Below, in pieces: positions 11,601 to 22,968 of a stretch of DNA of 64,000 nt. This DNA comes from Conus ventricosus. Its lineage: Eukaryota > Mollusca > Gastropoda > Neogastropoda > Conidae. A program made the position numbers and the translations under genes. Location of the stretch: contig CM031601.1 of the NCBI GenBank assembly GCA_018398815.1, positions 36,815,113-36,879,112 on the forward strand, in the 5' to 3' direction. The first letter of the stretch is position 1. The number at the start of each line of letters is the position of its first letter. Below the pieces are notes generated by a model that saw only the letters and a list, made by a program, of their open reading frames with translations, had not been told where the DNA came from and ran no database searches.

Positions 11601-12486
11601 TAACCCGTTCTCTGCCTGGAACGAGTGCTGCTCGTAGTGAAAACCAAAAATCGCTACGCCCGTATACGAGTACGCCTCGTAGTAACTTCATCACGGAAAG
11701 CAGAAAAATCTACTTCGGAGATGACCCTGTAAAATGTTTCCACTTCTCCTGCCGATGTAAGGTACGGCCTCTTCAAGCGGTGACACTGGCCCCTCATCAT
11801 CACCATGCTCACGAGTGAGCCACCGCCACTGTACAAATGGATTGCAATTGGTTTTTAGAGGTACCAGCTGATAACTACCATGGCGCTCAACCTCACTGTA
11901 TACAGCGCAGGAGGAGATGGATGGAATCAGCACCATACCCATTTTCAGGATAGCGTGCTGGTGATGACGTGGGTTCATTGTTCTTTCCAAAAGACAGCAG
12001 TAAAGAAAGCGCCGTTAGCGTGGGTGACAAAGCGGAAATAGCCGAACCCGTGCCATCAACGAGCACTGCACCCCCTCCTAAGATGACGGGACGTGGTCGT
12101 GGACGTGGTACGGGCTCAGGACGACGGTGAGGGTCCGTGGAAGCGGCCGGGGCGTGGCATGGGGCGTGGTCAGCAACTGCTGATCAAAGAATGAAGAGAA
12201 AAAGGTGCACAGCCCTTCAACCTTGCTGTTGTTTTCACTGGGAATCCTGGTCTGAAAGTCAACTATGTCAATTTTCAGCTGTACAAAGTTCCAGTCTTCA
12301 GTTCCTTCATGATCAGAAACCGATCTCAGGCAAGTAGCTCTATTTTTCTTTTGTTGTTGTTTCTTTTGTTTTTTTTACTGCTTGATTCTTCATTCCTCGA
12401 CTATTTATTTTCTGTATTTCTCTTCTTTGCCCTATTTCCTACTGAAATCACAATCATGGCAAATAATGACTGTATGGATAGGTGGA

Positions 12487-12576
<90 letters not shown>
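12487..12576 (+). repeat. (GT)n microsatellite
   Basis: About 90 bp of TG repeats with a single TA interruption. Confidence 0.95.
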
Positions 12577-12577
<1 letters not shown>

Positions 12578-12741
12578 GTGTGTATGTTTGTGTGCACATG
12601 TGTGCTTACGCATTATTTATTTCTGTATGCAAGTTTCCATATAAGTTTGTTCATTTTGTAAAACACAGAAGCACTCGTACACAGCAGTTTTTTGTTGTTG
12701 TACCATTGTGGTGTTTTTACATTCATGTATGTGTGATACTG

Positions 12742-12779
12742 TTAGTGTGTGTTTGTGCATATGTGTACAAGTGTGTGTG

Positions 12780-12810
<31 letters not shown>

Positions 12811-13013
12811 TGTGTGTGTGTGAAAATTGTGTGTGTGTTTGTGTGTGTGTGTGCTGTTTGTGTGTTGTATGTGTGTGTTGTGTGTGGTGTGTGTGTGTGT
12901 GTGTGTGTGGTGTGTGTGTGTGTGTGTGTGTGTGTGCCCAATTGTGGGTCTGCTTACTATGTGTGTGTGCGTGTGTGCCCCCAATTGTGGGTCTGCTTAC
13001 TGTGTGGTGCGGT

Positions 13014-13070
<57 letters not shown>

Positions 13071-13110
13071 CCAATTGTGGGTCTGCTTACTTATCTTGAA
13101 ACTTTAATTC
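12742..13110 (+). repeat. Composite (GT)n with a repeated 22-bp insert
   Basis: GT tracts are interrupted three times by CCCAATTGTGGGTCTGCTTA (at about 12937, 12980 and 13070). The larger unit has itself been amplified inside the microsatellite. Confidence 0.9.
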
Positions 13111-13739
13111 TGTGTTTCAGATTCTTCTTCAGTTTCTGCATTTCAATGACAATGCAGCCATGCCAGTCGAAGGTGATCCAGGGTACAACCGGCTCTACAA
13201 GATTTGCCCCATTCTGGACCATCTGCATGAAAAGTTCTGGGAACTTTATTTTTACATTCTACAGTTGTTGGTTTTTTTCTCACCTGTGCGTGCGTTCATG
13301 ATTTTGTCAATGCTGTGACCAGACCGAGTGCCATCAGTGAAAGAAGACCAAGTGGAGAATAGAATGAATCTCAATGTGTGTGTCTTTGAACCACGAATTG
13401 GACAGACATAAAAAAAAATGAGCACCATCCCCTAAAATTATGAAGCAAGGAATGCAGACAACCTGAGGATTACGTCCAAGACTTTGTACGGCAAGTGATG
13501 GTTTCCCAGAACTGCGTGGCAGTAATGTAAGTACATGCTCACATATTCTAACACAGTTCCTACAGTGTTTTGTGTAATAACAAATGGATACAATGTGTGT
13601 GTGGGTTTTTCTTTTTACTTTTCAACAGACAATTGTTTACCTTTTTCTTCAGACTTTTTATCCATGGTTGTCATTTTGAACATTTACCAATAAGTATTAT
13701 ACTATAACAAACTGGACCACACTGTATACTTACAGTGAT

Positions 13740-15180
13740 GCTGAGTAAACACTAACAGAAGTTTTTATCAGTGTTTTAAAGGTTTTATATGTTGTAACAT
13801 GTGTATGTGTTCAGAAACTGTTCCTTTTTGGTGAAACCACCACTTGTTACATCCCTGTCCATCCCCTAATGGCCAACAAAACTAGATTACATTATATAGC
13901 ATCACAGCTTGGGGTAAAAGGAAAGAGAAGCAGTGATTTTATATGGTGCAATTTGTTTTTGTATACTTGACATTTACTGACACCAATATGAACCCCAGGT
14001 GTTTATAATGTTGTTGAGCAAACACCAAAAGGTATTTTTGCTGTGTTTAGTGTGCTTTTATGTACTGAATTGTTCTAAAACTCTCAAATTGAAAACAAAA
14101 CAAAAACTGTTTTATCAACTGTTTTATCATATGCTACTAGTGTGAACCATCATCATTACCAACAAAATCAAATTAGAATGATGTGAAATTGTAAACAATG
14201 GTATAAGGAAGTAATTCACAAAACATCTAACAAATAACTCAATAAATGGATGAGTAATGTACATGTTAGTGAACATACTGTGAAAAGCATGATTATGCCC
14301 CTTTTTACCTAAAAAATAGTACTCTCAATTATGAGCAGATTATCATCAAGAACAACATTCTTTGGGATTTGTATGACTGTCATGTGTTAGTGCTGATGTT
14401 GAATAATTAGTCACACCACTTTTCCATTGTTTTCACATGATTTAATATGGTGCAATTTGTTTTTGTATACTTGAAAACTGTTCTTTTTGTATAGCCACCA
14501 TTCATTATATCCCTGTCCATCCCCTAATGGCCAACAAAATTAGATTATTGTTATACAGCATCATAGCTTGGGGTATAGGGAGAAAGAAGCCATAAAATCT
14601 AAGTCAATATCAACAAATAAATAAGCAGTGACTGAGGTACTCAGCCTACCCCAAATAGTAAAATCATGCCCTATTACCTGGTAAAATTGGGTACCCCCAG
14701 TAACATTCAGACAACAACATGAATCCCAGGTGTTTGTAATGTTGTTGAGCAAACACCAAAAGGTATTGATGCTGTGTTTAGTGGGCTTTTATATGCTGAA
14801 TTGTTCTAAAACTCTCAAATTGCTACTAGTGTGAACCATAATTGTAGAAAGGAAGTAATTCACATATCATCTAACAAATAACTCAATAAATGGATGAGTA
14901 ATGTACATGTTAGTGAACATACTGTGAAAAGCATGATTATGCCCCTTTTTACCTAAGAAATAGTACCCCCAATTATGAGCAGATTATCATCAAGAACAAC
15001 ATTCCTTCGGATTTATATGACTGTCATGTGTTAGTGCTGATGTTGAATAAATAGTAAGACCGCTCTTTCAGTGTTCTGGCTCATTTTATTTGGCACAATG
15101 TGTTTGTGTATACTCGAAAACTGTTATTTTGGTAAAATTTTTATAATGATGTCAATTTCTGCTACACTAATTATCAACAT
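13740..15180. repeat. Tandem duplication, unit about 657 bp
   Basis: Blocks at about 13850-14450 recur at about 14507-15110. Examples are CCCTGTCCATCCCCTAATGG, AATGTTGTTGAGCAAACACC and AATGGATGAGTAATGTACAT. Partial, more diverged copies extend on both sides (13740 and 15080-15180). No coding content. Confidence 0.75.
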
Positions 15181-15360
15181 AATCAAGTCATTTTGACAGA
15201 ACATTATAGATCAATGCATAACAACAAAACAGGCCAAATATCCGAAAGATTCGTCATGAAATGAGTGAGCAGTAACCATTTTACTGAACCTACCCAAAAA
15301 AGCAAAATTTTACCTTGGCACGAAGTTATTCAAATGTGCTGTTATACTGTGGCAGTGAAG

Positions 15361-15455
15361 GATAAGATAAGATAAGATAATGTTGCTTATAGCCCAGCCG
15401 ATTGCAAAGGGCCACATCAGGGCTGTCACCACATTAAAATCAACTAATGAGTCAT
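15361..15455 (-). mobile_element. Short 3' end of the Jockey-like LINE
   Basis: GATAA repeats followed by the same about 75-bp 3' block as 2531-2615, same orientation, 5'-truncated to less than 100 bp. Confidence 0.75.
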
Positions 15456-15471
15456 TCATTCACATAATTCT

Positions 15472-16200
15472 TTAACCCTTTGCCCCTTGGACCGTCTGAG
15501 TGCTTACTAGTATCAAAATCTTAAGGGAAGGTAAGTAACTCCGTAAATTGAATGTACTGATGTTAAATAAAAAATCAGAAAAAATACAAACCTTGGTCAT
15601 AAATATGTTTTATTTGCTCCAAAATTAAGTTAACATTTTGAAGTAAAATTCCACATGCATCAAAGCTTATATCTTTGTTGATAAAATGGTGTAAAAAAAG
15701 TATGCTAAGTTCAACACTACTGACCAAACTGCATGAAACGCCATCGTAATCGGCATAGTCAATGTTAAGATTTTCGCCGAGATCGCCTCCATCAGCCACC
15801 AAAATCGACATCGGATTCCTCTCCTTTCACTATTTCTTCTAATCTAAAGCCAGTAAATAGCTCCTCATCACTGTCACTGCCACCAAAAATGTTCGCCAAC
15901 ATCTCCACAGTTTCATCGTCCATCTTGCCGAAGCGAAAATCTCGATCACAAACTTGCTCTCAACTTCAAAAAATCATTGCAACCGAAGTCCTCCATGAAA
16001 AAAACGCACTGTTTGGACTGGAAGGAAGTTGGAAACCGGAACTACGTCACTGTATAACGCCGCAAAGCATTGTGGGAAAAATTCGTCTGCTAGGGGCAGC
16101 CAAACGGTATCGGAGTATTTCGGGCCACAGCGGGGTTACAAGGATACGAAAAGCATCGCGTTTCGGGCCACAGTGGGCGATCCAAGGGGCAGAGGGTTAA
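15472..16200 (-). mobile_element. piggyBac-type MITE with ORF remnant
   Basis: Flanked by TTAA with matching inverted ends: TTAACCCTTTGCCCCTTGG at the left, and TTAACCCTCTGCCCCTTGG when the right end is reverse-complemented. On the minus strand near 15930-15810 a short frame starts MDDETVEMLANIFGGSDSDE and continues LFTGFRLEEI. This acidic start is like a piggyBac-family N-terminus and is then broken. The element shares GGTAAGTAACTCCGTAA with the related element at 57037-57707. Confidence 0.8.
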
Positions 16201-16264
16201 AACCCATCGAAAAACCCATCTGGCAGTGAAGGGGTTAACAACACATTTCAAAGGAAATTTACAG

Positions 16265-16380
16265 TTATCACAACCTCCACACCCTAAACACATCAGATAT
16301 CCCATTACAGTAAAAACATGTTCAAGGGAATGTTATAGCCGCCATTCCCCCACCCCCTCTCCACTGCCCTGAAAACACAT
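16265..16380 (-). repeat. Displaced part of the exon J acceptor array
   Basis: Contains CACACCCTAAACAC, CATTACAGTAAAAACATGTT and AATGTTATAGCCGCCATTCC. These align with the exon J start, acceptor and intron block of 11378-11600. It is separated from that array by piggyBac elements and other inserts. Confidence 0.6.
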
Positions 16381-16555
16381 TTCTGTCCCTGACGAAAACA
16401 CAGAGTGGTCTGTGTGCAAGCCGCACTAGACTGTCTCGTCTTTACGGCCGCCTCGTGTCAAACCATGGAGTTGGGAGGACATCCTTGTATTTAAACAAGT
16501 ATATCATAAAACTACTTTTAAATAAAATTTAAAAAAAGAAATTCCGACAAAGGTA

Positions 16556-16640
16556 GATAAGATAAGATAATTTCTTATAGCCAGCGACGCAGAGGGCCAC
16601 ATCAGGCTGTCACCACGTTAAATCAACTCCCAGTGAACAA
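16556..16640 (-). mobile_element. Short 3' end of the Jockey-like LINE
   Basis: GATAAGATAAGATAAT followed by a diverged copy of the LINE 3' block. Confidence 0.7.
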
Positions 16641-16899
16641 GTGGTAGGAAGCACATTCATATAATGAGGGAGACACTGAACCCACATGAGAACGTCCCTA
16701 AACAGTTCCCTAAGCCTAGAGCTTGGTGTCAGTTGCCACTAAGGACCGCATGTGATGGTCTCCATGTTTTGGCTGAAGGTGAAAAACCTTAGTCCCCGCT
16801 CTCCATAAAATCTCTCAGCCTCTCGCCCCTGCCACCCCTTGGTATTTTCCTTGTTTTTGAGGTTATACATTTGTATAATTTGTATGCTTTTCAAGTCCA
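16641..16899. other. Intronic DNA, nothing recognised
   Basis: No coding or repeat signal. Confidence 0.35.
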
Positions 16900-17830
16900 A
16901 ACAGGGGTCAGACAGGGATGTTTGCTGTCTACGTTTCTGTTCCTGCTCGCCACTGACTGGGTCATGAGGATATCCACAGCATAGAGGCGGAATGGCATCC
17001 AATGGACTCTCTGGTCACAGTTGGACGACCTGGACTTTGCTGACGACCTAGCTCTACTCTCGCACACCCAGCAAAAGATGCAAGAAAAGACCAGCATCGT
17101 GGCAGAGAATTCATCCAGGCTGGGTCGTTCAGATCCATCGAAGGAAGAGCAAGGTCCTGAAAGTAAATGCCACCAGTACATCCCCCATCACACCTGAAGG
17201 CGAAGCACTAGAAGAGGTGGACAGTTTCACCTACCTCGGCAGCATCGTTGACACGCAAGGAGGGACAGACGCAGACATGAAGACCAGAATCAAGAAGGCT
17301 AGAGTAGCTTTCCTGCAGCTCAAGATGTCTCGGGTTCAAGAGACCTGTCAGTCAACACCAAGATCAGGCTCTTCAACTCCAACGTGAAGTCAGTCCTGCT
17401 ATATGGAGCCGAGATGTGGAGAACCACCATAACAATGACCAAGAGGATCCAGACATTCATCAACAATTGCTGAGACAAATCCTCCACATACGGTGGCCTG
17501 ACAAGATCAGCAATGAAGAACTATGGCAGCAGACAAGACAGAAGCCGGCGGGAGCTGATATCCAACAATGCCGCTGGAGGTGGATTGGCCACACTTTGCG
17601 TAAGCCAGCCACTAACACCACGAGACAAGCCCTCAGGTAGAACCCCCAGGGAAAAAGGAAGAGAGGCCGGCCGAGAAACATATGGTGACATGACCTGGAT
17701 GCAGATGCCAAGAAGATGGGCCACACATAGGGGCAGCTGGAGAGACTGCCCGAGGACAGAGACAGCTGGAGGGATCTTGTCGGGGCCTATGTCCCAGTGG
17801 GGGCGATGGGCATAACTAACTAAACTAACT
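16900..17830 (+). pseudogene. Non-LTR retrotransposon RT fragment (3' portion)
   Basis: The plus strand encodes TGVRQGCLLSTFLFLLATDW, then LDDLDFADDLALLSHTQQKM, which contains the FADD catalytic motif. It continues with EEVDSFTYLGSIVDTQGGTD, and after a frameshift with the usual C-terminal block ([39 protein letters not shown], a basic GKRKRGRP-type stretch). The end is marked by ACTAA repeats at about 17813-17830. This C-terminus is common in RTE/CR1-type non-LTR elements of aquatic animals, but the clade is uncertain. It is 5'-truncated and broken by stops and frameshifts. Confidence 0.75.
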
Positions 17831-18059
17831 AACCATAACTGTCTTGCCTTCCTGCAGCTGAGACCAGTTGAGGAATGAGGAAGACTGTTTAAAACTTGAG
17901 GGTGTTTATATAGTCTGATGCTTCCTGCTGTGACCAAGTATTGCTATCTCCAGGAAGAGGGGAAAAAGGTGTGCTCTCCAGCCTAACTTGCTCATGTTGG
18001 CAGGAATGGTGTACGACAAAGGAGGGAGAAACAGTGGTACCCTAGATTTAAACCAAGCC

Positions 18060-19060
18060 AAGTCAAGCCAAGGCTAGATGGGCAGACATGGCAGTCTGGG
18101 TCAAGGGAGGCAAGACGTCCCATTTAGAAGACAAGTGATCCCAGGCATAGCTCAGAGTCCACTGAAGAAGATGGAGACAACCTATAGGACGAGCTCTGCT
18201 GCAGCAAAAACTAGTTGGATTTGTGTCCGAAGACTGTGAGGAGACACAGACCAAGACTGAAGAAGAAACTGAGCATATGATTGGATCTTTTCCAGCCTGG
18301 CATCCGAGAGACCCCAGAGTGGGGAGGGGCTGTTAAAGAGTTGCAAGATCCTTGGAAAGAATCTCCAGATCCTATTTTCTTTGGAGATGAATGTATGAGT
18401 CATTGAACTGGCCTATGTCTCACTGCAGAGATGACTGTGTCCATCATACCTGTTAAAAGCAAAGGTGAACAGGACACCTTTGAAGGAAATGGCCCTTCCC
18501 AGATGGGCAAAGTGAAAGCAATTCTGAGAAGACCTGTGAATGGGAATATGGAAATATACATCCTAGAAGTCAAGCCTTATGGCCCAATTTCTACGCAGCA
18601 TGGAAATGCACAGCCTTCGGACTGTCTTCATGATAAACATCAGTGGAGAGAGAAAATAGACTCGGCAGGCTGAGGTCTATCACAGGCCTCCTTCTGCCAT
18701 TTTTCTTGGGAACAAAGAAAAGAACTGCAAAACAATCCCACTGGACCATGAAGAGGTACCTCTGAAACTGCACCATTTCGAAAGAGGGAATCAACCTCTT
18801 TGAAAAGAATAGAAGTCTACTGGATCTGATGGCATCTTGACCAAAGCTAGAGAAGACGGTGGAAAAGGAATCCTGAGGCCTTCAGTAATCATAGAGAGAA
18901 TCCACTTGTACAAACTGACAGCCTTCCATAGAGAGAGGAAGACTGAAAAACAATAACAATGGAAATATCTCAAGAGGACAAAGACAGCTGCATCTTCCAG
19001 CCCTCGGCCAGGATCGAACATCACTGGAGAAGCAAACACTCCCCATCTACCTTCCCTCAT
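18060..19060 (-). pseudogene. DIRS-like RT/RNase H fragment (element D)
   Basis: Read on the minus strand: LYKWILSMITEGLRIPFPP near 18900, LFFVPKKNGRRRPVIDLS near 18700 (core RT strand) and LDFQDVYFHIPIHRSSQ near 18550. Then follow ENRIWRFFPRILQL and ARPIGCLHLLQWTLSYAWDH near 18180. The order and spacing match the RT to RNase H region of DIRS-type tyrosine-recombinase retrotransposons, as in element B. Several stops and small shifts. No ends are visible. Confidence 0.65.
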
Positions 19061-19168
19061 CCTCTTTAAAAAACAATTCTCTCTTCTCTCCTTTTATTCT
19101 TCATTCTCTCTCTCCCTCTCTTCATTTCCTTCTTCCCTTCCATTCTCCCCTTTTATTCTTAATAATGA

Positions 19169-19582
19169 TTAACTCTTTCATTCCTACTTTTCTATGAACC
19201 ATTACTTCCTCTTGTTTCTAGATTCTTATAATATGAGCATTCCCTTCATTCCTGTATTTAGAGAAAAAAAGAAGAAGTGTAAAGTGAGAGCTGCCACATA
19301 CGCAGTAGCAAACCGGCCAGATTAGAGCGGCAACCACTTTCCCAGGCTTAGGGCCATCTGGCATCCATTCCACTCATAAACACTGCCCCGCAAGCCACCC
19401 AGTCATGACGTGTACCGATGATGCGAGTCGCGTGAAGTTCAAAGCGCTTACCGCGAGAACCGATTTTCCGGGCTGCAGGAAGGAAAGGAGGGATTTTGTG
19501 CTGCCCGGTTTTCCGAGCTGCAGGAAGGAACGGTACGATTTCTGCAAACCAGAAAACTGAGTTGTAGGGATGAAAGAGTTAA
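19169..19582. mobile_element. MITE with TTAA and near-perfect inverted ends
   Basis: The left end is TTAACTCTTTCATTCCTAC. The right end reverse-complemented is TTAACTCTTTCATCCCTAC. The 414-bp element lacks coding capacity and contains an internal imperfect repeat (TTTTCCGAGCTGCAGGAAGG and its neighbour). TTAA points to mobilisation by a piggyBac-type transposase. Confidence 0.85.
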
Positions 19583-20458
19583 AACAATTTTTTTTCAATC
19601 TCTCTCCTCTTTTTGAAATTCTTGAAGGAGACAGGAAGACTGGGCTAGACTGAACACCAATATCAAAAGGAAGGGAAATGGAGACAAAAAAAAACTGAGC
19701 CAAAAATGACCATGGGGAGAAGAAAAGCCCAGGAAATGCCGAAGATGCTGAAACTTCGGTAAGGCACAAAACATCTTACAGACTTCATCCAAGATAGTCT
19801 TCTAAGGATGCACAAGAGTTAAAAACTTTAGAAATAACACGGAGGAGAAAAGATCATGTACCAAAAAGCAAGAATGCCGAAAAGTATTTTAAAAAAAAAG
19901 AAGGAACTTGACTGCATGGTTTGACTAGTGAGCGCAAAAACTTTGGTGTGGGCTCAGACACACCACATGCATAATCAAAGGAGTGCTCCCTCTGATGGAC
20001 AACTGCTCCAGAAAAAATGCCAAGAAGGGAAACCTGAAAACGGCAATGAGTAATACAACGAATGACAAAAGTGCAGAACTTTCTTGTATGCCAAGACAGA
20101 AAAACTTTGTCAGACATAATAACCTTGAAAATAACAAAGGCAAAGACCAAGAAAAACATCTTCTCACAGGCATACAGTTTAACAACAAGTGAACAACTGT
20201 GTTACTGATCTACAGGCACATGGTATCATTATATCAAAGAAACATCAACAACTACCCAGAGGCATAAGATCTAAAAATAAAAAGCAAAAGAAAAACAACA
20301 TCAGTGACACCTACCTACTGGTGCACAGTGTAGAAACAACACTGATGCCTATTCAGAAGCACATAATCTAATGTCAAAGAAAATACTTCTAAACCTATCA
20401 AGGCAGATGACATAGCATATTGAAAAAAAAAAAGAAAGAAAACGGCTTCGACACTTAC
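19583..20458. other. Intronic DNA, nothing recognised
   Basis: A-rich sequence between the MITE and exon I. No coding similarity found. Confidence 0.4.
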
Positions 20459-20582
20459 CAAGTTTCCCATAGTCCCCGTCACCCCAGGACCAGACTATAT
20501 CATCATCAGTGATGCATAAGGTCTGTGCATCACCACTGCCACAGGCAATATCTGTGACTCGGTGATTCTTCAAAGCTTCCAC
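20459..20582 (-). CDS. HERC2: HERC2 exon I, RCC1 blade
   Basis: A 124-nt exon with acceptor GATGATAG and donor CTTG|GTAAGT. The peptide is [20 protein letters not shown], then [20 protein letters not shown] and [11 protein letters not shown] and [12 protein letters not shown] are diagnostic for HERC2 propeller 3. It ends with the first base of a Gly codon completed by exon J. Both neighbouring introns are long (7.2 and 9.0 kb). Confidence 0.95.
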
Positions 20583-22063
20583 CTATCATCACATACAAAC
20601 TTCCTGGTGAGTAATCTGGTTGCCATAAACACCAACTCAATTCATCTCCTTTCATGTCAATTATTTCACATGTTTTTTTTTCCAATCATTCTTACCGATC
20701 CAAACAAACACTTTATCCCCACTTGGTGTGAAATAGTGCATGTCATCATGATAAAAAAGTAACATACAAAACTGGGAGAATAGGGACCTAAAACAAACAA
20801 AACTGGGAAAGTAGGGAATAACCTCGCCTTCATTCCTAGTTAGCAAACAAAAGTGATCACCCTTAACGAGTTCACTTCATCAAAACATACTCGAATTAGC
20901 TCAGCTGTCTGTTTTTCCTTGGTGGAGGAACAGGCCTCTTACTGCTCTCCAGTTTTCAGACTTCACTGCTTTTGACTTAAGGGATTCCTAAAAATGCTTG
21001 TTCAAGCTACATTCTTTTCAGACGGAAAGGCTCCTTTCCTTTGGATTTGCAAGGGGAGATTTTGGCTGATAATTCCCATGAAATATGGCCCATCTCCGTA
21101 TCTTTGCAACAGTTGAATCTGCCATCATTTGCTTTGGTTTCTTCCAAGCAGACTTTTAAACCAGCCACTACTTTGACAGCTTCTATGTATCTGTTCTACT
21201 TGCCAATATGCATGAGAACTGCATCTCCTCTTCTGGCTGTTCTCCTTTCTCTCCTTGTAACTCATACTTAAGTTCAGTATTCATTTCATCCTCCATGACT
21301 GCCAGGCAGTGTCGACTAGAGAGTTGGCCATCTCTCCCAGCAGTACTCATGCCCCAGTGGTATGGAGATCAGTGGAGATGGGCCAGCATCTGACCCCCCC
21401 CCCCCCCCCCCCCCCCAACACACACACACCCTGTTCTGCTTCACTCTCTCAACCCCTCAACATCTCATAGTAAAAGAAGAGCGGTTGGGGAATGTCCTTC
21501 GGTGGAGTTGTGCTATTCTGCATGCCCCTGACAAGACTCAGGGCTGGGCAGAATCCTGTGTGTGGCAGATTCAACAGTGGACTCTGCAGCTTAAGGACAA
21601 CCCTGGTAGATCCTGGCTGGGAGGCATGGACATTCTCTGACTGTCAGCATACAGGTATGTTCAGTGAGAGTGCTGAAGAACATGCCTATGATGAAGAAAA
21701 AGGTTTCTGTGACGATTATGATTTTGATGTTTCCTTATTGAATTATAAGTTTTCTCTTAGGCTGACGTTACTGAAGTGGAGACATGAAGTATATGTCACA
21801 ACACTGTTGACTTCTATGTTAATGATGTATTTGGAAATGATGGCATTTCGGTGCTGTTGAGAACTATGATTTCCAATAGCTGGTCTGTCGTCTCAGTCAC
21901 TTACTCCAACTCCTTCCCCTCAAGTTTCAATCTTTCTCCTCCTCCTCTTCAGGAGGTGCATTTGAAGGTGTCTTTTTTTAAGTTACCCTGTCTCACCAAG
22001 CTTCATGCACTGTTTTGGTGTACTAGAAAGTTCCGCTCTTACCAAAACCTTCAAATTCTTAGG
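20583..22063. other. Intronic DNA with a reversed dyad-family fragment and poly-C
   Basis: Positions 20840-20910 hold an inverted fragment of the TTTGGACAG family (CACCCTTAACGAGTTCACTT). A poly-C run at about 21394-21416 is followed by a short (AC)n. Nothing else is recognisable. Confidence 0.5.
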
Positions 22064-22910
22064 AAGAGACCTTGATATCACCAGCCGCCGTGGCGAAGTG
22101 GTTAACGTCGCGGACTCCCGGCTGGGAGGTCGTGGGTTCGAATCCCATCAGAAGTCATGTGGGTTTTTTTCTGCCCCGACCGGCTCCTACCAGAGTTGAG
22201 TTTGCTGCGGACTCAGTTGGGAAGACTGGACCACACAGTCGAGTTTCATCCACTTAATGGATGCGTTTCTGAGAGTGTTGCTCAAATTTCATGACCAACA
22301 CTGCAGGTGCCTGTATCTCTCGGGCCTGGTTGACGCCGGGATATATTATGAAAGGAAGCGTAGAGTACAGCCCTGTCATGTAGTCTCAGACCGAAACGGA
22401 AATCCGTAGCATCATCTTAATCATCCTCATTCTCATCGATCAGCATAAAAAAAAAAGTCTCAAATTCTGTGGCCCTTCATGCCCTGCTCTCATGGTGACC
22501 TCAATTTCGATGTCCTCTCCACGTCTGTGACCTTGGTTTGGTTCCGTCGAGGTCACCGGTATCGGCGAGTCCATGGGGCTGTCGTTGGACGGACGTGGTG
22601 GCGCCCTCCGGAGGGAGAGCTCACTCACGCCGGCTCCGCGACTAACCAATTATTGTCGTCAGTAGGGGGCTTAGTAGGTGGTGTCCTGCGTATGTTAGAT
22701 CAGAACAGGCGCCACTGAACACCACCGAAGTGACTCGGCAGCAGTGCAGTGTCTCCTCCGGTGGGTTGCCTCTTGACGACTTGACATTGACTGCTTCCTG
22801 TGGATTGCCGGTGCCGGGGCTGTGGCGGGGCCGACCGGGCTGTGGCTGTGGACGGGGTGTCGGAATGAGCGGCGTGGGTGCACTGCCTCTGAGGTGGCGC
22901 AGAGAGTGGG

Positions 22911-22948
<38 letters not shown>

Positions 22949-22968
22949 AAAAAGAGACCTTGATATCA
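22064..22968 (+). mobile_element. tRNA-headed composite SINE with 17-bp target duplication
   Basis: Identical 17-bp repeats AAGAGACCTTGATATCA lie at 22064-22080 and 22952-22968. The insert starts with a tRNA-like head carrying an A box (TGGCGAAGTGG, 22091-22101) and a B box (GGTTCGAATCC, 22135-22145), giving an internal RNA polymerase III promoter. A short A-run near 22447-22456 ends the first module (about 370 bp). A second, GC-richer module of about 460 bp ends in about 30 A plus an AAG-rich tail. At about 870 bp it is far longer than usual SINEs. The single duplication around both modules argues for one insertion. Confidence 0.85.

Larger units (their letters stand above)
11600..13320 (+). 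pseudogene. piggyBac-like element relic with DDE-domain fragment
   Basis: TTAA at 11600 is followed by CCCGTTCTCTGCC, a piggyBac-type end inserted in the exon J array. Around 12060-12130 the plus strand encodes TGRGRGRGTGSGR, a Gly/Arg-rich stretch common in the N-termini of these transposases. At 13118-13240 it encodes ILLQFLHFNDN, then GDPGYNRLYKICPILDHL, the highly conserved start of the piggyBac DDE core. The middle is replaced by long GT tracts and the catalytic Asp residues are absent. The right end was not found. The copy is clearly dead. Confidence 0.7.

Noticed and set aside
22082..22150. Functional tRNA gene
   Set aside because: A and B boxes are present, but the sequence is the head of an 870-bp SINE with target duplication and does not fold into a complete cloverleaf with a normal 3' end by eye.
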